From Succinivibrio faecicola (lineage in GTDB: Bacteria > Pseudomonadota > Gammaproteobacteria > Enterobacterales > Succinivibrionaceae): a stretch of DNA of 64,000 nucleotides. Below, piece after piece: positions 38,680 to 46,622 of this stretch. Where the stretch lies: the NCBI RefSeq assembly GCF_019448115.1, contig NZ_JAGFNY010000001.1, forward strand, positions 124,001 through 188,000. Direction: 5' to 3'. The position numbers and the translations under genes are program-made. How positions within the stretch are numbered: the first letter of the stretch is position 1; each line of letters begins with the position of its first letter. Below the pieces are notes generated by a model. It was not told where the DNA came from and did no database searches. It saw only the letters and a program-made list of their open reading frames with translations.

Positions 38680-39279
38680 TTGACTACTAAGTTAATTCAG
38701 GGCCCGGTTGCTCTTTTACCTACAAAATACGGGCTGTTCAATATCACTGTTTTTAAAGAAAACGATTCAATCGATCACGCTGTTATCTTTTTAGGTGATC
38801 TAACTGATGGTGAGCCTGTATTGTGCAGAATTCATTCAGAATGTCTAACAGGTGATGTATTCGGCTCATTGAAATGTGACTGTGGTTTCCAGCTTGCAGC
38901 TGCAATGCAGGAAATCCAGAAAGCAGGTCGAGGTGCAATTCTCTACATGCGCCAGGAAGGTAGAGGTATCGGTCTGTTCAATAAGATAAGAGCCTACAAG
39001 CTTCAGGATAATGGTGCTGATACAGTTGATGCCAATGTAAATCTTGGCTTTCCTGCTGATGCCAGAAACTATGAAGCATGCGCTCAGATGATGAAAAATA
39101 TGGGATTTACAAAAGTTATTCTCATGACAAACAATCCTTTAAAGATTAATGACATTAAAGAGCATGGCATTGAAGTTGTAGACAGAAAGCCAATTGAATA
39201 TGGAAGAAACAAATTCAATGAGAATTATCTGAATACAAAAGAAGAAAGAATGGGACATATGCTCCATCATCAAGATTAA
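38680..39279 (+). CDS. ribA: GTP cyclohydrolase II
   Basis: This 199-residue enzyme opens GTP in the first step of riboflavin synthesis. Zinc ligands C55, C66 and C68 (HSECLTGD, KCDCGFQL), YMRQEGRGIGL and LMTNNPLKI are intact. The start is TTG at 38680, with AGGA seven bases upstream; no ATG exists in a suitable place. It is divergent from cmk and followed by a terminator. Confidence 0.95.
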   Translation: MTTKLIQGPVALLPTKYGLFNITVFKENDSIDHAVIFLGDLTDGEPVLCRIHSECLTGDVFGSLKCDCGFQLAAAMQEIQKAGRGAILYMRQEGRGIGLFNKIRAYKLQDNGADTVDANVNLGFPADARNYEACAQMMKNMGFTKVILMTNNPLKINDIKEHGIEVVDRKPIEYGRNKFNENYLNTKEERMGHMLHHQD

Positions 39280-39302
39280 AAAAAACATTAAAGATTAACC
39301 AA

Positions 39303-39331
39303 AAGGAGCTCAGTAAAAGCTCCTTTTTTTA
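39303..39331 (+). terminator. terminator of ribA
   Basis: AAGGAGCT (39303-39310) pairs with AGCTCCTT (39318-39325), with a T-tract following. Confidence 0.88.
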
Positions 39332-39620
39332 TCAAAAGGAGCCGCTCCCTGTCCTTTGTGCATTGGTATAAGGCGTAAGATAGGTCATGGGTATTTGCTA
39401 TCTATTTACTCTCTGTTTATAAAAACAGGTGCAACTTAACACAAAGAAGCAAAGTAAACCTCTCAAGAGCTCAGCTGCTCTAACAAACCATGAAACTAAG
39501 CTATTATCCTCTAATGCATGATGGATCCTACTTTTAAAAGATGAGGATATCAATAGACAGATTCTTATTATCAAATCTATCTTACACAATCATTTTTATC
39601 AAAGGATTAATAAAAAAAAT
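39332..39620. other. gene-free stretch between ribA and Sel1-like gene
   Basis: I see no supported gene in this 289-base stretch. A 63-codon minus-strand frame exists (39589-39398), but it has no ribosome site and a composition unlike its neighbours. Base composition is somewhat less AT-rich than nearby intergenic DNA, so a degraded insertion is possible. Confidence 0.4.
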
Positions 39621-39645
39621 GGATTCAATACTGTGTACTGAATCC
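39613..39645 (-). terminator. terminator of Sel1-like gene
   Basis: GGATTCA (39621-39627) pairs with TGAATCC (39639-39645), with an inner TAC/GTA. The preceding A-run (39612-39619) is the U-tract on the minus strand. Confidence 0.8.
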
Positions 39646-39681
39646 AAGAATTTAGGACTTTTTTGAAGAATATAAAATTGA

Positions 39682-40293
39682 TTACTGTTTCTTTATAAGA
39701 TACTTGTAACTATGGGTCTTGTGTGTAAGATCAACAATCTTCTTACAAGCCTCTGGAGCATCATCTGATATAGATTCACAAACCTTTTTGTAGTATCTTT
39801 TAGCTTCCTGAGCATCATATGCTACATTGAAGCCGTATAGAGCCTGAGATGAATCTGGCTTTACACCATATTCATAAATTCTTGCTGCACGCATACATGC
39901 TGAATAATTGTTCAGTTTGCAGCCTAAATCAAGATAGTAAAGAACCTCATATAAAGTAGTCTTTACATTCTGTGACTCTGACTTATTGGTTTCCTGCATA
40001 TTGAAGAAAGTTTCATAAGTCATAAGACATGAATCTGAGTCCTGATAACGGTCACACAAAGTCTTTAAGTAAACGAAGGCTTCAGCATACTTCTTCTCCT
40101 GCAATGCCTGATCACGTAGAAGAATACAGTTGTTGATGTTGCCATCAGAACATACTCTTTCTCCAAGTAAAGAAACAGGAGCTTTTGATTTTGGTTCAAC
40201 ATTTGAATCTTCACCCTGGCAGATTACAATAACCAGAGGAATACATAACACTGTTGCTAAAAGAAAATATAAAAAAGCTTTTAAAACCTTCAT
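39682..40293 (-). CDS. exported Sel1-repeat-like protein
   Basis: The 203 residues start with a signal anchor or signal peptide (MKVLKAFLYFLLATVLCIPLVIVICQG). The rest is helical with paired cysteines (DRYQDSDSCLMTY, LGCKLNNYSACMRAARIYEYG), the layout of cysteine-rich Sel1/TPR-like proteins such as the Hcp family of Helicobacter. These mediate protein contacts; the partner is unknown. The ATG at 40293 is preferred to 40311. The promoter region has an FNR-like box over the -35. Confidence 0.65.
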   Translation of the reverse strand: MKVLKAFLYFLLATVLCIPLVIVICQGEDSNVEPKSKAPVSLLGERVCSDGNINNCILLRDQALQEKKYAEAFVYLKTLCDRYQDSDSCLMTYETFFNMQETNKSESQNVKTTLYEVLYYLDLGCKLNNYSACMRAARIYEYGVKPDSSQALYGFNVAYDAQEAKRYYKKVCESISDDAPEACKKIVDLTHKTHSYKYLIKKQ

Positions 40294-40326
40294 AGTACTC
40301 AATCTGTTCAATTTCTAAAAATTAAA

Positions 40327-40340
40327 GTGATATACATCAC
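40327..40340. promoter_or_regulatory. CRP-like palindrome
   Basis: GTGATATACATCAC fits GTGA-N6-TCAC, the core of a CRP site. It lies just downstream of the predicted start point of the Sel1-like gene, where it would repress rather than activate. Confidence 0.45.
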
Positions 40341-40356
40341 AAATTTTATGAGTGCT

Positions 40357-40388
40357 ATTATAGACTAAAAAAGTTTGATGTAAATCAA
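40357..40388 (-). promoter_or_regulatory. promoter with FNR-type box for Sel1-like gene
   Basis: On the minus strand TATAAT (40362-40357) and TTTACA (40384-40379) are separated by 16 bases, a good sigma-70 promoter. A perfect FNR consensus, TTGAT-GTAA-ATCAA (40375-40388), overlaps the -35 element, which points to repression in anaerobic conditions if FNR is present. Confidence 0.6.
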
Positions 40389-40564
40389 ATTTTTTTACTT
40401 TTTTTTATTTTTCTGACATTTCACTTTAAGTGTTTAACTACTATTAGTAATGATATTCAGTATTTTTTTGATAATTTTATCTAATTTATTGATTTTTAAT
40501 TTTTTAACCTTTTGAAATATCATATAATTTCAAAAACAACCATATTAAATCAAAGAGTTTACCT

Positions 40565-40897
40565 ATGAGTTTTGAATATAACGGAAGGATTATTGAAACT
40601 GATTCAAATGGCTTTTTATTAAATAAAGATGATTGGAATGAAGAAATTATGTACATCCTGGCAGAATCAGAAAATTGTGATCTTACCGACAAACACATTC
40701 TTGTCATAAATGCAGTACGCGAATACTATGATACATACGCAACCACTCCAGCTATCAGAATTCTTCTAAAGTATTTAAAAGAGGCAGGATATCAGGATCT
40801 TTCCTCCTCTATTGAACTTGCAAGACTGTTCCCAAATGGAGCTGCCAAAAGCGCAGCTAAATATGCAGGTTTACCAAAACCAATAAAATGCATATAA
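40565..40897 (+). CDS. tusE: sulfur relay protein TusE (DsrC family)
   Basis: This 110-residue sulfur carrier passes persulfide sulfur to MnmA for 2-thiouridine formation in tRNA. DSNGFLLNKDDWNE, TTPAIRILLKYL, LFPNGAAKSAAKYAGLPKP and the penultimate catalytic C109 (KCI end) match TusE. It stands alone; tusBCD is not in the window. It shares a terminator with the convergent amylase gene. Confidence 0.94.
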   Translation: MSFEYNGRIIETDSNGFLLNKDDWNEEIMYILAESENCDLTDKHILVINAVREYYDTYATTPAIRILLKYLKEAGYQDLSSSIELARLFPNGAAKSAAKYAGLPKPIKCI

Positions 40898-40899
40898 AA

Positions 40900-40924
40900 A
40901 AACCAGGACCTTTGGTCCTGGTTT
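40900..40924. terminator. bidirectional terminator between tusE and amylase
   Basis: AAACCAGGACC, TTT, GGTCCTGGTTT is a perfect 11-bp stem (40900-40924). An A-run precedes it, giving a U-tract for the minus strand. Confidence 0.85.
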
Positions 40925-40944
40925 ATGAGATTGACGTTTAGATG

Positions 40945-42795
40945 TTATCTCTTAATTTCTAAGAGAGCTGCAAAATTAAAGTCACCTTCAACCTTACCAT
41001 CTTTTACTGTGTAATACTTAAGTGAGTATGCATCCTGAAGCTTTGTTCCATCAGAAAAACACTTGCCAACTTCAACCTGCTTTGCATCACCTACATGAAT
41101 CACAACAGCATTATCAATTCCCTTTGCCTTGTCTTTAAACATTCTGCAGTAAGAGCCATCTGACAGCTTTTCCTGATAACCTGCACCAACAGCTGGATTG
41201 CGTAGTCTGAACTGACCTATCTTCTGCCATACAGCAAGAATTTCATTGTCCTTTGAGAATTCCTTACTTAAGGTTGCTACGTTTGCAGCCCATTCTTTAG
41301 CATTATCAACATCTTTAGGGAAGTTCATATCTGAACGTATACCCTGCTCCATGTCAATACCACCGCCCATATCATTGACTCTTGATGTTTCATCACCGTA
41401 GAAGATCTGAACTGAGCCTGGCAGTAACAGGAAGTTTAATGCTGCTTTTGCCATGTTCTTCTTTCTACATAAAGATGTATCATGTGATGAAATATAGGTT
41501 AGATTGCCAAGAGGTACCTTTCCTTCAAGACGACCATATAATTTACCGTATTTCTCCCAGTCTGACTGATCAGGCATAATACAGGTATTTAGATTTACAC
41601 CGTCTGGATTGAAGTAGAAATCGATTAGAGAATCAAATCCGCCATCCTTTGCAAAACCTGATTTGTCCTCAGGATCGGTTGTAAATGCCCACAGCTCACC
41701 TGTCATATAGAATGGATCAGTCCAGTCTGCTGCAGGATCTTTACCCTTATTCTTCTCACGCCACTTGTTTAATGCTGCAACAGAATATTCTTTTAACAGT
41801 TTCCATGACTCTTTTGATACATACTTAACTGTATCTGCTCTGTAACCGTCAATACCGAATTCCTCTACCCAAGAAGCAATCCAGTGAGCCTGGAACTGAG
41901 CTACACTCATCTGGCCCTGTCTGTATGGAATTGCTGCAGGAATATCATATTTAGGATTTGGTGTTTTCCATTTATCCAACAGGAACTGAGGTAAACTTAC
42001 CTTGTTTGCATTAGGATTGGTGTTCTTGAAATCAGGAAGATAAGCCAGACACTTGTCAAGACCATCTTCAGCACCGCAAGGCTCGCCATATGCATCAAAG
42101 ATGATCCAGTCCTTACCCCACCATCTGTCCCATGATGGATATGATCTTGCATCAACAGGTCTGTTATGGAATGTTTCGCCGGCACTTGCGTTTGGCATCC
42201 ATTCAGCACATGGATCAACACCGTTTGCGGTCTCACCGAATTTTAGATCACACATATCCTTTAATGTTGCATATGCAGAGTGATTCATAACAACATCAAT
42301 AAGAACTCTAATACCTCTCTTGTGAGCCTCATTCACAAAAGTTCTGAATTCTTCTACTGTACCCATATTTGCGTCAATAGAAGTAAAATCAAGACCATAA
42401 TAGCCATGGTATGCATAGTACTGATACATACCCATAGGACCACCGCCTACCCAGCCGTGAGCTTGCTCTACAGGTGAGCTCACCCAGATAGCGTTTACAC
42501 CTAATGAACGAATATAATCTAACTTCTGAGTTAAACCTTTGAAATCACCGCCATGGAAAGTACCTGCAGTATAACCTGCTGAATCCTTATAAGGTCTTCC
42601 ATATGAATTGTCATTACTCTTATCACCGTTATAGAAACGATCGGTAATTACAAAGTAGAGATTAGTGTTCTGCCAGGTAAAAGGAAGGCTTGCCCCCTCA
42701 TCTGACGTCTTAGAACAGCCTGAACAAAGGCCAACAGTACCTGACAGCAATGCTGTAGCAAGTGCAGCTACTCCTAGAAGTTTTGATTTTTTCAT
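40945..42795 (-). CDS. secreted GH13 alpha-amylase
   Basis: The 616-residue glycosidase begins with a signal peptide (MKKSKLLGVAALATALLSG). CSGC27-SKTSDEG may be a lipobox, though the -3 residue is not the usual leucine. The GH13 barrel has region I DVVMNH, nucleophile D321 (GYRADTVKY), acid/base E367 (MTGELW) and D439 (SSHDTS). It would cut alpha-1,4-glucans outside the cytoplasm, producing maltodextrins, which fits the MalE-like proteins at 22-24.7 kb. Cysteine pairs suggest disulfides. The ATG at 42795 follows GGTGAA. A CRP-like site lies upstream. Confidence 0.9.
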   Translation of the reverse strand: MKKSKLLGVAALATALLSGTVGLCSGCSKTSDEGASLPFTWQNTNLYFVITDRFYNGDKSNDNSYGRPYKDSAGYTAGTFHGGDFKGLTQKLDYIRSLGVNAIWVSSPVEQAHGWVGGGPMGMYQYYAYHGYYGLDFTSIDANMGTVEEFRTFVNEAHKRGIRVLIDVVMNHSAYATLKDMCDLKFGETANGVDPCAEWMPNASAGETFHNRPVDARSYPSWDRWWGKDWIIFDAYGEPCGAEDGLDKCLAYLPDFKNTNPNANKVSLPQFLLDKWKTPNPKYDIPAAIPYRQGQMSVAQFQAHWIASWVEEFGIDGYRADTVKYVSKESWKLLKEYSVAALNKWREKNKGKDPAADWTDPFYMTGELWAFTTDPEDKSGFAKDGGFDSLIDFYFNPDGVNLNTCIMPDQSDWEKYGKLYGRLEGKVPLGNLTYISSHDTSLCRKKNMAKAALNFLLLPGSVQIFYGDETSRVNDMGGGIDMEQGIRSDMNFPKDVDNAKEWAANVATLSKEFSKDNEILAVWQKIGQFRLRNPAVGAGYQEKLSDGSYCRMFKDKAKGIDNAVVIHVGDAKQVEVGKCFSDGTKLQDAYSLKYYTVKDGKVEGDFNFAALLEIKR

Positions 42796-42875
42796 TAAAT
42801 TCACCATAGTCTTGTATAAAAGTTTTTTCAGATTATTAGATAAGTCACAAATTATCTATATAGAAAAAAAGAATT

Positions 42876-42891
42876 ATTGATTCTGATCACA
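42876..42891 (-). promoter_or_regulatory. CRP-like site upstream of amylase
   Basis: On the minus strand TGTGATCAGAATCAAT matches TGTGA-N6-TCACA at eight of ten positions. It lies about 80 bases before the amylase start, compatible with catabolite control. Consensus match only. Confidence 0.45.
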
Positions 42892-42961
42892 AAAGAAAGC
42901 TTAATAGGAATTAATAACAATATGATATTTATGCATTTTTTGGTTTAGTACAAATAAATGT

Positions 42962-42976
42962 GGGATCTAGGATCCC
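42962..42976. repeat. inverted repeat at end of ISL3-like remnant
   Basis: GGGATC, TAG, GATCCC is a perfect palindrome directly after the transposase stop codon. It may be the terminal repeat of the old insertion sequence or its terminator. Confidence 0.5.
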
Positions 42977-42977
42977 C

Positions 42978-43435
42978 TTATTCATTCAAGTAATTCCATC
43001 TTTGTCTTGAGGCATCAAACAGTTTTAAAAAGAAATATTCATCATCAGGGAGTCCATAGCTCTTCGTTCTGATGGTCTTTATCCTCTGATTGATACCTTC
43101 AACCTTTCCGTTTGATAACGGCTATCTGCATGACTTATGATGCCGTCAATATGATTTTTAAGTAACCTGGCAAACCATATGAAGTGCTTGTTTTCTGCGC
43201 CTTTACAGTATTACAGTAGTTAATGCTCTCTCTATAAATAGCTTCATTTCTGCTGCTGTAGGCCTTAAATAAGCTTGATCTAAATTGGTCTTTACAAAAT
43301 ATAAATCCATCAGCAAACGGTTCTGGGGAAGTAATTTTATGTACCTGCGGTACTGTTCTGCCTTCAGTTTAACTTCCTGCTTTTTAAACAGTTCAGAGCC
43401 TCAAGAAATCACCTTGCCTTCTTTGGCATCTTGGT
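42978..43435 (-). pseudogene. ISL3-type transposase remnant, C-terminal part, frameshifted
   Basis: Reading the minus strand gives ELFKKQEVKLKAEQYRRYIK and LYFVKTNLDQAYLRPTAAEM, then a frameshift and stop, then HFIWFARLLKNHIDGIISHA. A second shift leads into SNGKVEGINQRIKTIRTKSY, and the frame ends FDASRQRWNYLNE at 42978. NGKVEGINQRIK is the C-terminal DDE-domain signature of ISL3-family transposases. At least two frame disruptions and absence of the N-terminal half show it is dead. It marks the left side of the accessory stretch. Confidence 0.8.
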
Positions 43436-43464
43436 CTTTTGATTTTAGAGTTTCTCGCTTGGAG

Positions 43465-43480
43465 GTAAGTATGTACTTAC
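43465..43480. repeat. 16-base palindrome beside alanine-rich remnant
   Basis: GTAAGTA, TG, TACTTAC is a perfect inverted repeat. It lies two bases from the stop codon of the alanine-rich fragment and may be its terminator or a recombination end. Confidence 0.45.
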
Positions 43481-43481
43481 T

Positions 43482-43589
43482 TCACTTAAGAGCTTTTGCA
43501 GCTGCAGATGCACCATATTTATTTGCAACATCTGCAGAAAATTTTCCTACTGATGATGCTGCTTCAGCTGCTTTTGCAGCTACTTCTTT
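43482..43589 (-). pseudogene. alanine-rich C-terminal gene fragment
   Basis: The minus strand encodes KEVAAKAAEAASSVG and KFSADVANKYGASAAAKALK, then TGA. The frame is closed by TGA directly upstream. The regular alanine helix and codon use look coding, so this is probably the tail of a lost gene, cut off when the neighbouring insertion occurred. The family is not recognised. Confidence 0.45.
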
Positions 43590-43608
43590 TCACAACTGAA
43601 TTAAAAAA

Positions 43609-44160
43609 TTAAATTAATACATCCTGCTTATAATTCATCATTTTAAAATGATTTTTTGAAAAAACTATATCTAATACAACTTCATCAACAAGCCAGGAAA
43701 AAGCAAACTCATTAATGTTTTCACTAACATGTTCTATTGTATGAAACTTTAAAAATGGTGGATCTATAAAATGATGATCATCATCTAATTTATATTCATG
43801 GTTTAAAAGTTTCTTTTTTGCAAAATCTATAACCTCAGGATGTTTATTTGCAATTTCTGTAAATTCATGTTCACAACTATTGTAAATAAAACTGTATTGA
43901 TAAAATGTTGATAATATATGACTTAAGTCCTCAATTGTTTCAGGCTCTTTTAATTCAAGTGCACTCATTAGAATATCAAGATTTGGATTATCAATTTTTA
44001 GATATTCAAAGCAGTGTTTTGGATTAATATTTCTGATTTCAAAATACCTTACATAACATTGCTCTTCTTTATGATCATTAAGAAAACAAAAAACATTATA
44101 ATAATCACGATTGCATACAGCAGCTGCATTTAAGAATTCCTGATAATTGTTAAAAAACAT
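43609..44160 (-). CDS. unknown acidic protein, second gene of pair
   Basis: This 183-residue cytoplasmic protein is not recognised. It is rich in asparagine, phenylalanine, tyrosine and acidic residues. The ATG at 44160 (MFFNNYQEFL) follows AAGGAG by six bases; the longer frame from 44190 overlaps the upstream gene and is less likely. It starts 16 bases after the stop of the acidic 274-residue gene, so the two form an operon. Both sit in the accessory stretch and have no visible nuclease, kinase or membrane motif. Confidence 0.65.
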   Translation of the reverse strand: MFFNNYQEFLNAAAVCNRDYYNVFCFLNDHKEEQCYVRYFEIRNINPKHCFEYLKIDNPNLDILMSALELKEPETIEDLSHILSTFYQYSFIYNSCEHEFTEIANKHPEVIDFAKKKLLNHEYKLDDDHHFIDPPFLKFHTIEHVSENINEFAFSWLVDEVVLDIVFSKNHFKMMNYKQDVLI

Positions 44161-44176
44161 TTTTATCTCCTTTTTA

Positions 44177-45001
44177 CTATTTATATTCAAGATCGCCTCT
44201 TAATACACCAAACACGCTTTGAGCATTGGTATTGCACTCTATATCTGATATCAGTGAATTATCATGCCTTTTAATAAAGTCAAAATAGGCATCCCAGGAA
44301 ACAAAGCGATCATGCGTATAAAGGTCATCATCACTATCATCAAAATCATCATCAAAACAATCATCAGAATCCTTGTCTTCATTAGGAACATAAAAGTAAC
44401 CTTTTATGTATGGAATAGCTATATTTCTAAACATATCCATAAAGATGACAGTTAATTCTGTTTCATCAAATTCATTGACAAGGATCTTTCTTGATTGACC
44501 ATAGTTTTTGCATAAACCATGAAGGTATGTATACTTCAATGCATTAATCTCATTATATGAATCCCAGCATTCGATAATTTCTTCATATAAATCTGCATCA
44601 AAGCATGAGCAATTATCATTAGCTACTTTTTTAGAAAAGTACACAAGAGCATCTAAAGAAAAATACTGAAGATAATCCAAAGCAAAGTCAGAATCCCAGG
44701 CATAATTATCAAGATTACAACCGTCTTCTTCAGCATTCGATCTGCAAGCAAGATACAAATCAGTAAAATCATATGCATGAATAAATGAATTTATCAGTCT
44801 AATCTGCTCAATGCTGACATTAAAAGGAAGATTATCATCATCAATCATTAAAGGCTGAGCACAAAAGATAGAACGAGCCTTATAAAAGAAATAATCTTCC
44901 TGAACACTAATAAGACCTCTGTAAAAACGAAATTCACTAAAAAAGCCAGCAATAATTGCATCAATTTTTTCTAAGGTATTTGTTGAATTATTTGTATCCA
45001 T
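44177..45001 (-). CDS. unknown strongly acidic protein, first gene of pair
   Basis: The 274 residues are very acidic, with an aspartate stretch near residue 225 (DDCFDDDFDDSDDDLY), many aromatic residues and about nine cysteines. No signal peptide or membrane segment is seen. Strongly acidic, aromatic-rich small proteins of unknown function often act as immunity proteins or DNA mimics. Nothing here proves either role. It is followed closely by a second unknown gene, and two copies of a 15-base repeat lie upstream. Confidence 0.65.
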   Translation of the reverse strand: MDTNNSTNTLEKIDAIIAGFFSEFRFYRGLISVQEDYFFYKARSIFCAQPLMIDDDNLPFNVSIEQIRLINSFIHAYDFTDLYLACRSNAEEDGCNLDNYAWDSDFALDYLQYFSLDALVYFSKKVANDNCSCFDADLYEEIIECWDSYNEINALKYTYLHGLCKNYGQSRKILVNEFDETELTVIFMDMFRNIAIPYIKGYFYVPNEDKDSDDCFDDDFDDSDDDLYTHDRFVSWDAYFDFIKRHDNSLISDIECNTNAQSVFGVLRGDLEYK

Positions 45002-45045
45002 AATAATGACCTCAAAATAAAAGGTGTTTTAGAAAATATTGTATC

Positions 45046-45060
45046 TTTATCAGTACTGTA
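45046..45060. repeat. direct repeat copy 1 with CAGTACTG core
   Basis: TTTATCAGTACTGTA is repeated exactly at 45189-45203, 143 bases away. The palindromic core CAGTACTG lies 45 bases upstream of the acidic gene's start. A third core occurs at 46404-46411 (ACAGTACTGT). A repressor operator is plausible. Confidence 0.55.
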
Positions 45061-45188
45061 ATATATTCAAATATATTTTGTCTAATATTTTTTTAGAATT
45101 TTTATTATGTTAATCACATTTTTGTGTAAATCAGAAACAAGAAAATATATCATATAAATAATAAATTTCTTTTATTTTTAATAAGTTA

Positions 45189-45203
45189 TTTATCAGTACT
45201 GTA
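45189..45203. repeat. direct repeat copy 2 with CAGTACTG core
   Basis: This is the exact second copy of TTTATCAGTACTGTA. It overlaps a possible -10 (TATAAA at 45202) for the small ORF starting at 45261, so a protein bound here could block that promoter. Confidence 0.55.
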
Positions 45204-45260
45204 TAAAATAATAAAATTTATCAGGTTAGTGTTATTTTTTATTTTTATTGAAGGAACAAC

Positions 45261-45443
45261 ATGATCTTGTTACTAAGTTGCAGCGATCTTCCATTGTGTG
45301 TGCTGCACAACAAGAATAAAGAACTGCAACTGCATTTTTTGAAAGGAAGAGCCAATCAATTTGATGTAATGCTGGCTAACGCACGTAACTTCGGTCTAGC
45401 AGCTAGATTTCCATCTAAGTTTTTAATTGAAAATGGTGGATGA
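45261..45443 (+). CDS. small ORF of unknown function
   Basis: The 60-residue frame starts behind GAAGGAAC, a fair ribosome site. Its C-terminal two thirds (ELQLHFLKGRANQFDVMLAN, then FGLAARFPSKFLIENGG) have a normal protein composition. It is not recognised. Its location between two repeat arrays in the accessory stretch suggests a small regulator, or the remnant of a longer gene. Confidence 0.4.
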   Translation: MILLLSCSDLPLCVLHNKNKELQLHFLKGRANQFDVMLANARNFGLAARFPSKFLIENGG

Positions 45444-45475
45444 ATAGAAAAGACTTAACATATATGTTTGTTAGT

Positions 45476-45520
45476 TGGTCAACAAATCTATCGATTTAGT
45501 GGTCAACCATTTTTATCGAT
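45476..45520. repeat. two copies of TGGTCAAC...ATCGAT
   Basis: TGGTCAAC, six bases, ATCGAT (45476-45495) is followed by TGGTCAAC, seven bases, ATCGAT (45500-45520). Period is about 24 bases. It lies after the 60-residue ORF. It could be a binding array or the end of a mobile element. Confidence 0.45.
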
Positions 45521-45658
45521 AAACATCCATTAGGATGTGAATCATGATTTTTAGTCACTCAATTGCCTGATGACATCTATTGATACAAAACTGTCTTTAT
45601 AAAGAGTGATATAAAAGAATTTCTCACTTTGTTTTTATATTTCTCATGATACTGATTG

Positions 45659-45973
45659 TTACTTATTCTCTTTTGAATTACTCTTTTTATCATTCATTGC
45701 ATTAGCACCGATTGTTCTTTTCTTTCTGAGATCAATCTGCTCATCAAGATTTTCATTCTTTTCATCATCAGACAATTCTGGTAAGGATAGGATTTTTTCG
45801 AATAATGCCCTATTCTGCTGATTTTCTAAAGAAAAAGCAAAACGCTCAATCAGCTTACTTGACGTAAGATGATACTGTCCTGCAAATCTGCATAGCAGAA
45901 TATTGGCATGATCTTTAATATAATACTTATGCTGCTTTGCAAGTTCCTTATCATCCTTTTTTGGTCTGGCCAT
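45659..45973 (-). CDS. ribbon-helix-helix-like small protein
   Basis: The 104 residues begin MARPKKDDKELAKQHKYYIK, a start typical of CopG/Arc-type or plasmid-borne DNA-binding proteins. A helical segment (LTSSKLIERFAFSL) and a polar disordered tail (KKSNSKENK) follow. It may regulate its own promoter or belong to a lost plasmid or toxin-antitoxin module. No partner toxin gene is adjacent. Family assignment is by pattern only. Confidence 0.5.
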   Translation of the reverse strand: MARPKKDDKELAKQHKYYIKDHANILLCRFAGQYHLTSSKLIERFAFSLENQQNRALFEKILSLPELSDDEKNENLDEQIDLRKKRTIGANAMNDKKSNSKENK

Positions 45974-46622
45974 TAAAACAATTCCTTAAATCGAGAAATT
46001 CTGATAATCAGAGTCAATAATATTGCTACTCTTGTTGTTTTTTTTTAATCTATTTTCATTTTCCAGATCATTGAAAATAAACCTAATTTAATAACAAAAT
46101 GAACCTGGGTCAAGTAACACTTGATACCAAATCCCTGATACACACATAACTTAATCTTGAAAATGCAATCACAAAAATAATTATTTCTATGTTTAATCAG
46201 CTAATAAGATATCAGATTAAGATCGTTAAAACTTGTTTAAAGATCAAAGGATTAAATATTCTTCAACCAAACAGTCAAACTGTTAGTAAAGTTGTCATTT
46301 ATCTATCAATTTGTATGCTCTAAACTAATGTCACAATACTCTATTCTTATTATTATCGTATTTTCTAAAATTAAATTGTTGCAATTATCGTAAAATAATA
46401 TTACAGTACTGTTAATTTCTTTTCAATAAAGAGGAGTCATTTTTCAATAGTAGGATGATTAGTAGGAAGATAAAAACCTGAAACTCAACTATTAGATGCG
46501 TGCTTACTTACTATAAGATCATTGCGTCTCTATTGAAAATCGGTGCAACTAAATATCATGATCATATTCATTTAGTATCTATAAAGATTAGTAGCTGTAT
46601 TTTGGTAATAGGACTATAAAAG
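45974..46622. other. 649-base gene-free region with small palindromes
   Basis: No ORF is supported. Visible structures are TCAAGT-AAC-ACTTGA (46110-46124), AACAGT-CAA-ACTGTT (46270-46284) and the CAGTACTG core (46404-46411). The rest is AT-rich without clear promoter elements, apart from weak TATAAA near 46612, before the phosphoesterase gene. Confidence 0.5.

Noticed and set aside
39398-39589. 63-codon minus-strand gene
   Set aside because: No ribosome site, odd composition and no sign of a family; possibly degraded DNA.
43466-43620. Plus-strand frame ending LHLRAFAAADAPYLFATSAE as part of a 104-codon gene
   Set aside because: It is the antisense of the alanine-rich minus-strand fragment and of the ISL3 remnant; no ribosome site is present.
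45974-46622. Possible replication origin or CRISPR-like array
   Set aside because: Only two unrelated short palindromes occur; no regularly spaced repeats or iterons are seen.
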